Shown piece after piece: positions 60,034 to 64,000 of a DNA stretch of 64,000 bases. The DNA comes from Sindora glabra. Taxonomy: Eukaryota > Streptophyta > Magnoliopsida > Fabales > Fabaceae. A model generated the notes under the pieces. The model saw only the letters and a list, made by a program, of their open reading frames with translations, ran no database searches and was not told the DNA's origin. Numbering within the stretch: position 1 is the first letter of the stretch; each line of letters opens with the position of its first letter. Where the stretch lies: positions 45,165,511 to 45,229,510 of the forward strand of contig CM035235.1 of assembly GCA_020226215.1 (NCBI GenBank), in the 5' to 3' direction. The translations under genes and the position numbers were made by a program.

Positions 60034-63000
60034 AATCAGAGCATTCTTTTTATATGAGAAGAAAATGGTGAATTGTAGCTATTAGATCTTGATTTATATT
60101 CAAAAGACCAAAGTATAAAATTATATAATTTTTTAAAGTAATCATGTTACCTTTAATTATATTTTAATCTTGATTATTAATGAAAAATCTTATGATTACA
60201 ACCTCTTGTATCAATTATTTGTCTCACAAGATCAGTTTATCGAATCAAAACTTAAATTGAGTTACAAATCGTTTACGAGCTAACTTGCCGCCATAAGTCC
60301 AACATTACTTTAACCAAGTGAGCAACAACACCTATTTGTAGAAGGTGAACTATGTACTTTTAAAATTGTTCTTTTGTCTTTAATCGTAGGGAGGGGGTCA
60401 GTATTCATATTTTCATAAAAAAAGTAATAATGACATACTTTATGTTGAAGACATTATTTACCACAATTGATGTTTGCTCATCGCAATTTGTCACCATTAA
60501 CAAACTGTTCATCAATACTAACGGTTGTTGACCACTGGTTAATGCCACCCACCATTGTTGATCACACCACTTACCTCCACTTAATAACATTGAACATTGC
60601 CCATCATCATTTATTGATGTTGACCACAACATACCCCACCTATCACTACTTACTACAATTCGTTATCACTTATTACTATTGAACACTAGTTATTATCACT
60701 TGTCTTCATTAATCATCATGTCACCATTATTTACCATTGTTGATTGTGAACTTTTTAATATAGAATACTCTATTTTTTTATGAGGGCTGCTTAATAATTT
60801 AATAATATTTTTAAAATATATAAATTAGTTAATTACAATATTATTATATTTCTGATGTCATTTTTTAGTTAAAAAATATAATAATACAACATTTCCTAGA
60901 ATCATTTTTTTAAAAATTACATTCTAAAAAATATTAAGATTTCCAAGAAATTGTAATTTGTAATTTCACGAGTCAAACGTCATCATAATCTAAAGGAGGC
61001 AATTGTTGTTTGTGTGCATGAAAGAGACCAACGTCTTCAAACATATGCAAATTTGCATTTCATTGAAAGAGGAAAAAATCACTTCTAACAAAATTTACAG
61101 CGTATGTTTCAAAATTTTTTCGCTTTTCACCCTGTCATACCTCGGGAAAAGAGATAAAGCAACATAGTATTTTATTATACTTTGAATAATTGTTTATTAT
61201 AATAATTTAAGTACATTTTTATGCAAGTATTTTCCAAATATTTTTTTTGAATAAGCTAATTAATGGATGAAATTAAATATTGTTTTCATCCTTGTGGGTT
61301 AAATTTTACGTTCTATTTTCTGATTCAGGTTGGAGTCCAAACTCGTTGAAAGTATCGTGGAAGATGTATTGCAAAAGCTTAATCATATGATCAACCCACA
61401 AATTTCAGATCGTCTTGTTGGAATTCCTAAACAAATTGCATGTATAGAATCATTATTTTGCAATGGATCAACAAATGTGCAAATCCTCGGAATCTGGGGT
61501 ATGGGTGGTATAGGCAAGACAACTATTGCGGATGCTTTGTTTAAGAAATTTTGTATTGAATTTGAAGGAAGTTGTTTTGTTGAAAATGTGAGAGAGAAGT
61601 TAAAAAAACATGGAAAACTTGAATTGCGAAATAAACTTCTATCTCAAGTATTAGGAGATGAAAAGTTGAACATTAGCACTCCCAGTATATGTTCAACTTT
61701 TGTCATGGAAAGACTCCAACGGAGGAAAATTCTCATTGTTCTTGATGATGTGAATGATTTACAACAAATAAAAGATTTGATTGGAGAAGAGTATTGCTTT
61801 AGAGCAGATAGCAAAATTATTGTGACAACTAGAGATAAAGATGTACTTAAGAATGAAACTGGTGTGTTATATTATGAGGTTATGCAGTTGAATAATGAAG
61901 AAGCTCTTCATCTTTTCAGCTTGAAAGCCTTTCAACAAGACCGCCCAAAAGAGGAATTTATACAAATATCTAAAATGGTAGTAAATTATGCTAAGGGTCT
62001 TCCATTAGCTTTAAAGGTGTTGGGTTCAGCTCTATATTCCAAAAGTCAAGGAGAATGGGAAAGTATGTTGAAAAAGCTAAAGAAGGTCCCCAATGCTGAA
62101 ATTCACAATGTATTGAGCTTGAGTTATGAAGGGTTAGATTCAGATGAGCAAAACATATTTTTAGACATTGCATGTTGCCTAAAAGGAGAAACAAAATGGC
62201 GTATTACAAGTCTACTAGACGGGTGCGGCTTCTTTACTGAAATTGGGTTAAGAAGTCTTGAACATAAATCTCTTATAACTATTTCTAACTATGATATAGT
62301 GAATATGCATGATATGATACAAGAAATGGGTTGGCAAATAGTTCGTCAAGAATCTAAAAAGGTGATTGAAAAGAGGAGTCATCTTTGGGACCCAGAAGAA
62401 ATTTATCATGTTTTCAAATATAAAATGGTAAGAATCAGTGTGATTTGTACATATTGTTTTATTTAACAAAAAAAAAACATTAAATCATTTTTGTACATCA
62501 ACCTATTATTATGAGATCTAAATCCTCTCCTTTTCTTTTTGTCATTCTCCTGTTATTTTTAGAGAGATGAAGATACATTTTTTATTCTGGGACCCACAAC
62601 TTCAAATAAATAAATTTTGTATCTGTATCTCTCTCTGAAAAGGAAAGGATGTATTCCCATTATTATATAATTACATGTTGAACCATTTGGTACTTTTGGT
62701 GGCTAGGGTTCTAATCATTCTGTTGAATGCATATCACTAGACATGTCTCAAATCAGAGATGTGCAAATAGACCCTGCAATGTTTGCGAGCATGCACAACT
62801 TAAGACTTCTAAAATTCTACATGCCCTGTGATCAAAGGATATACAAGAGGTGCAGTTTAAGTGTTCCTAAAGACCTTAAATTTCCATTTGATGAACTGCG
62901 CTATCTCCGTTGGGACTGTTTTCCATTGAGAGCCCTGCCAACGTCATTTCATGCCGACATGCTTGTTGAGCTTGATTTGAAAGAAAGTCTTATTGAAAAG

Positions 63001-64000
63001 CTGTGGGATGATAAACAGGTATTTTCTTTCAATTTCATAACTTGATCATGAAATGTTAAACTATCAAGTAAGTTTACTTTTGTGTTAAATTACAGAATCT
63101 AGAAAATTTGAAGTCATTATGCCTGAGTGACTGCCAACACCTAATTGAGCTCCCAAATCTATGCAATGCCAAAAAGCTTGAAGAAATACAACTTGTTCGT
63201 TGCACGAGTCTACGTGATCTTCCCTCATCACTTTTCTCACTTGGCCATTTATTTGCGCTAGACCTAGAAGGTTGCGCAGAGCTTCAGTGTATTCGAAGTG
63301 ACATACATTCTGAATCACTTCGATGGCTCAATCTGAATTATTGTTCAAGACTTGTTGAGTTTTCAGTTACTTTAAGGAAACTGGAGTACCTGAGCTTAGA
63401 TGGCACTGCAATTGGAGAACTACCCTCAATAATTGGACGATCTAGTGATCTCTTTTACCTATCTCTCTCATCTTGTAAAAGACTTACTAATCTTCCAAAT
63501 AACTTTTACCATATGGATGCCGGTAACAGTTCTAAACAAATTGAGATGTGGCCACCTATGTTTGAAACTTTGTCATCCATCAAAAGACTTCGTCTGGATG
63601 GTTGTTCAAATTTATCAAAACTTCCTGACAACTTTGACCTCTATTCAGCATTAAATGAATTATCTCTACAAGAAAGCAGCATTGAGACATTGCCTATGAG
63701 CGTCAAACTTCTTTATCAATTGAGAACTCTCAATTTAAGCTTTTGCAAGAGGCTTCGATCTTTGCCAGAACTTCCCATCTTGCTACAAGAATTGAATGCA
63801 CGTGACTGCATTTCCTTGGAAAAGGTTTCAACTTCTGCAGCCACTACACACATTCAAAATTGTTTTGGTAGCCAGAATATGAGACTATTACTCAGCAAAT
63901 TTCATGAATCAAAAGTATCTGTTGATCATGAAAGTTTCTGGGAAAAATTTGATTTTACAAATTGCATAAGATTAGATGAAAATGGGCGTAAAACTATATT
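47474..64000 (+). CDS. TIR-NBS-LRR (TNL) resistance protein, 3'-partial
   Basis: Intracellular immune receptor of the TNL class. Proposed join: 47474-47940, 61329-62427, 62707-63018, 63096-64000 and on. That gives 927 codons here with no stop or frameshift. Residues 1-155 are TIR: YDVFLSFRGEDTR at 11-23, and Glu85 in WCLDEL fits the NADase catalytic Glu. NB-ARC follows: P-loop GMGGIGKTT 213-221, kinase 2 LIVLDDVND 291-299, RNBS-B KIIVTTRD, GLPLAL 379-384, RNBS-D FLDIACC, MHD 482-484. LRRs run from about 545 onward. All catalytic and nucleotide-binding motifs are canonical, and the exon layout is the usual TNL one (TIR / NB-ARC / short linker-LRR / long LRR). The C-terminal domain is beyond the window. 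The start is the first ATG before TIR. The odd feature is the 13.4-kb intron 1 filled by an antisense Gypsy element. Confidence 0.92.
47941..48591. other. Intron sequence, nothing recognised
   Basis: AT-rich. Weak Copia-like linker resemblance on the minus strand was too slight to call. Confidence 0.35.
48592..48632. repeat. 41-bp flank repeat, left copy
   Basis: GGTTCTATGGAACTTTGTGC, then ATAGAAAGAAAAACT, recurs in diverged form at 58,373-58,413, directly outside the other LTR of the intronic Gypsy. Confidence 0.7.
48633..50240 (-). repeat. Gypsy 3' LTR (~1.6 kb)
   Basis: Ends TTTTGCACATCA, then a polypurine tract (AATTTTCCCTCACTTAG on plus). Its outer ~35 bases, corresponding to 56,494-56,527, are missing. 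Confidence 0.8.
50241..51246. other. Gypsy 3' non-coding region
   Basis: Between the polypurine tract and the integrase remnant. Contains a long pyrimidine-rich (plus) block at 50,780-50,945 that yields a spurious Phe/Leu-rich frame. Confidence 0.5.
51247..54200 (-). pseudogene. Gypsy pol remnant (PR, RT, RNase H, IN)
   Basis: Minus order: a protease-domain stretch (DVLIQVKELIFLVDFYIL, 54,090-54,030) and RT (GTFAYRKMPFGLCNRPSTFQ and FMNDFFVYV for the catalytic FMDDFSVYG, 52,970-52,840). RNase H and the connection follow (FYRWFIKDFSKIALPLFKLL, LFSDHEALRFLLKKPKAK, NLVVDHLS; 52,643-52,060). Integrase is last (VGIPHALISDQESHF, YRVSTPYYPQ, NKEVKSILEK; 51,480-51,260). The catalytic Asp of RT is changed to Asn. 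Many stops. Confidence 0.82.
54201..55900 (-). pseudogene. Gypsy gag remnant
   Basis: Minus reading from about 55,750 gives KTLKEFAA, then FHDFASKDPHKHMKEFH, VFPFLLDDVAKDWLYYLSTG: the conserved gag core of Athila/Tat elements (DPHKHLKEFH, AKDWLYYL). Frames break repeatedly. Protease starts near 54,150. Confidence 0.72.
55901..56493. other. Gypsy 5' untranslated region and primer-binding site
   Basis: Leader between gag and 5' LTR. The decayed primer-binding site is at about 56,470-56,490. Confidence 0.55.
56494..58373 (-). repeat. Gypsy 5' LTR (~1.88 kb)
   Basis: Homologous along its length to 48,633-50,240 but longer, because it contains an internal tandem duplication of about 264 bp. Confidence 0.8.
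57030..57557 (-). repeat. 264-bp tandem duplication inside one LTR
   Basis: Units 57,030-57,293 and 57,294-57,557 both begin ATTAGTA(A/G)GATTAA and run through AAAGAGCTAAAT, GATTCAATCTCTTAAC and CAACATTCAACAC. The partner LTR has one copy (about 49,137-49,400). Confidence 0.8.
58373..58413. repeat. 41-bp flank repeat, right copy
   Basis: GGTTCTACAAAACTTTACAT, then ATAGAAAGAAAAACT. Partner of 48,592-48,632. Confidence 0.7.
58414..60339. other. Intron sequence, nothing recognised
   Basis: AT-rich. Minus-strand 58,500-59,150 has faint gag-linker-like composition (Lys/Asn/Leu-rich broken frames) but no motif I can name. Confidence 0.35.
59996..60031. repeat. (TA)n microsatellite
   Basis: About 18 TA units. 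Confidence 0.9.
60340..60990. mobile_element. Possible MITE-like element with CACCA/CATCA core
   Basis: A 300-bp block of loosely repeated CACC, CATCA and TTGACCAC words (60,440-60,745) resembles the core of 35,755-36,545. The AT-rich right side ends TTTCACGAGTCAAACG. Inverted ends could not be matched with confidence. Confidence 0.3.
60991..61328. other. Intron 3' end, nothing recognised
   Basis: Ordinary AT-rich intron running to the TTCTGATTCAG acceptor. Confidence 0.5.
61329..62427 (+). CDS. TNL exon 2 (NB-ARC)
   Basis: Acceptor TGATTCAG|GTTGGAG; donor AAAATG|GTAAGA. Encodes residues 156 (split codon) to 522: linker, P-loop, RNBS-A (EFEGSCFVENVRE), kinase 2, RNBS-B, RNBS-C, GLPLAL, RNBS-D and MHD. 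All nucleotide-binding residues expected for an ATP/ADP switch are present. Confidence 0.93.
62707..63018 (+). CDS. TNL exon 3 (linker and first LRR)
   Basis: 312 nt, phase 0 at both ends. Starts GSNHSVECISLDMSQIRDVQ and ends SLIEKLWDDKQ at CAG|GTATTT. LRYLRWDCFPLRALPTSF is the hallmark first LRR of TNLs. Confidence 0.92.
63096..64000 (+). CDS. TNL exon 4 (LRRs, start of C-terminal domain), partial
   Basis: Acceptor TGTGTTAAATTACAG|AATC. Open in phase 0 to the window edge (301 codons plus two bases). Contains repeats such as LKSLCLSDCQHLIELPNL, LEYLSLDGTAIGELPS, LRLDGCSNLSKLPDNF and LNLSFCKRLRSLPELP, then LNARDCISLEKVS and FTNCIRLDENGRKTI, which lead into the post-LRR domain beyond the window. 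Confidence 0.92.

Larger units (their letters stand above)
47941..61328 (+). other. TNL intron 1, 13.4 kb
   Basis: From GTAATT to TGATTCAG. TNL introns here are usually from tens to a few hundred bases (the other two are 279 and 77 bp), so this one is exceptional. About 9.7 kb of it is an antisense Gypsy element, with a MITE-like region and a (TA)n tract as well. Confidence 0.85.

Noticed and set aside
63085..63654. Minus frame 63,085-63,318 and plus frame 63,433-63,654 as separate genes
   Set aside because: They are off-frame shadows of TNL exon 4, which is open in another plus frame from 63,096 to the window end.

Overview
The window is nuclear DNA of a flowering plant, almost certainly a eudicot. 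It is AT-rich and full of LTR retrotransposons (Ty1/Copia and Ty3/Gypsy of chromovirus and Athila type). It carries several TIR-NBS-LRR (TNL) disease-resistance sequences, a class missing from grasses. No bacterial-style operons, rRNA genes, tRNA genes or CRISPR arrays were seen. The species cannot be named from sequence alone.

Left third (1-17,255). A 5' piece of a plus-strand Copia element, with two tandem LTRs, is broken inside reverse transcriptase at about 4,372. Next comes a graveyard of minus-strand TNL genes: a TIR exon (4,381-6,306), an LRR/C-terminal fragment (8,365-9,300), a C-terminal scrap (9,831-10,049) and a longer LRR/C-terminal pseudogene (17,255 down to 10,930). Two Copia elements with related ends sit inside TNL coding sequence, each with a clean 5-bp target duplication: 4,461-6,170 (CTATT, in the TIR) and 11,064-15,183 (GCATA, in the C-terminal domain).

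Middle (17,730-35,335). This is nested Gypsy material. The 3' end of a chromovirus has an LTR split by a 1.7-kb solo LTR. A second, internally deleted Gypsy follows. Then comes a nearly complete plus-strand Athila-type element of about 12.2 kb. It has a single gag-pol frame (seven nonsense codons and one frameshift), an array of CACGGGG/CCCCGTG motifs shared with its LTRs, and a third ORF in the env position preceded by what looks like an intron.

35,336-47,473 is mostly non-coding. It holds a MITE-like element with a CACCA/CATCA-rich core, a possible 2.5-kb solo LTR, a scrap of protein kinase and a W-box-rich tandem repeat. A possible TATA box and 5' leader exon for the gene that follows are near 44,940-45,165.

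Right end (47,474-64,000). This holds the only gene that looks functional: a plus-strand TNL with open TIR, NB-ARC and LRR exons, running off the window inside the LRR/C-terminal exon. Its first coding intron is about 13.4 kb, because an Athila-like Gypsy element of about 9.7 kb lies in it in antisense. The older minus-strand TNL pieces are the same family (same exon 3 splice donor, same C-terminal motif). The locus therefore reads as one resistance-gene cluster in which one copy is still open while the others have been broken by retrotransposons and rearrangement. I see no wholly new system. The most unusual items are the shared palindromic motif array, the spliced-looking third ORF, the oversized intron and the two Copia insertions into TNL exons.
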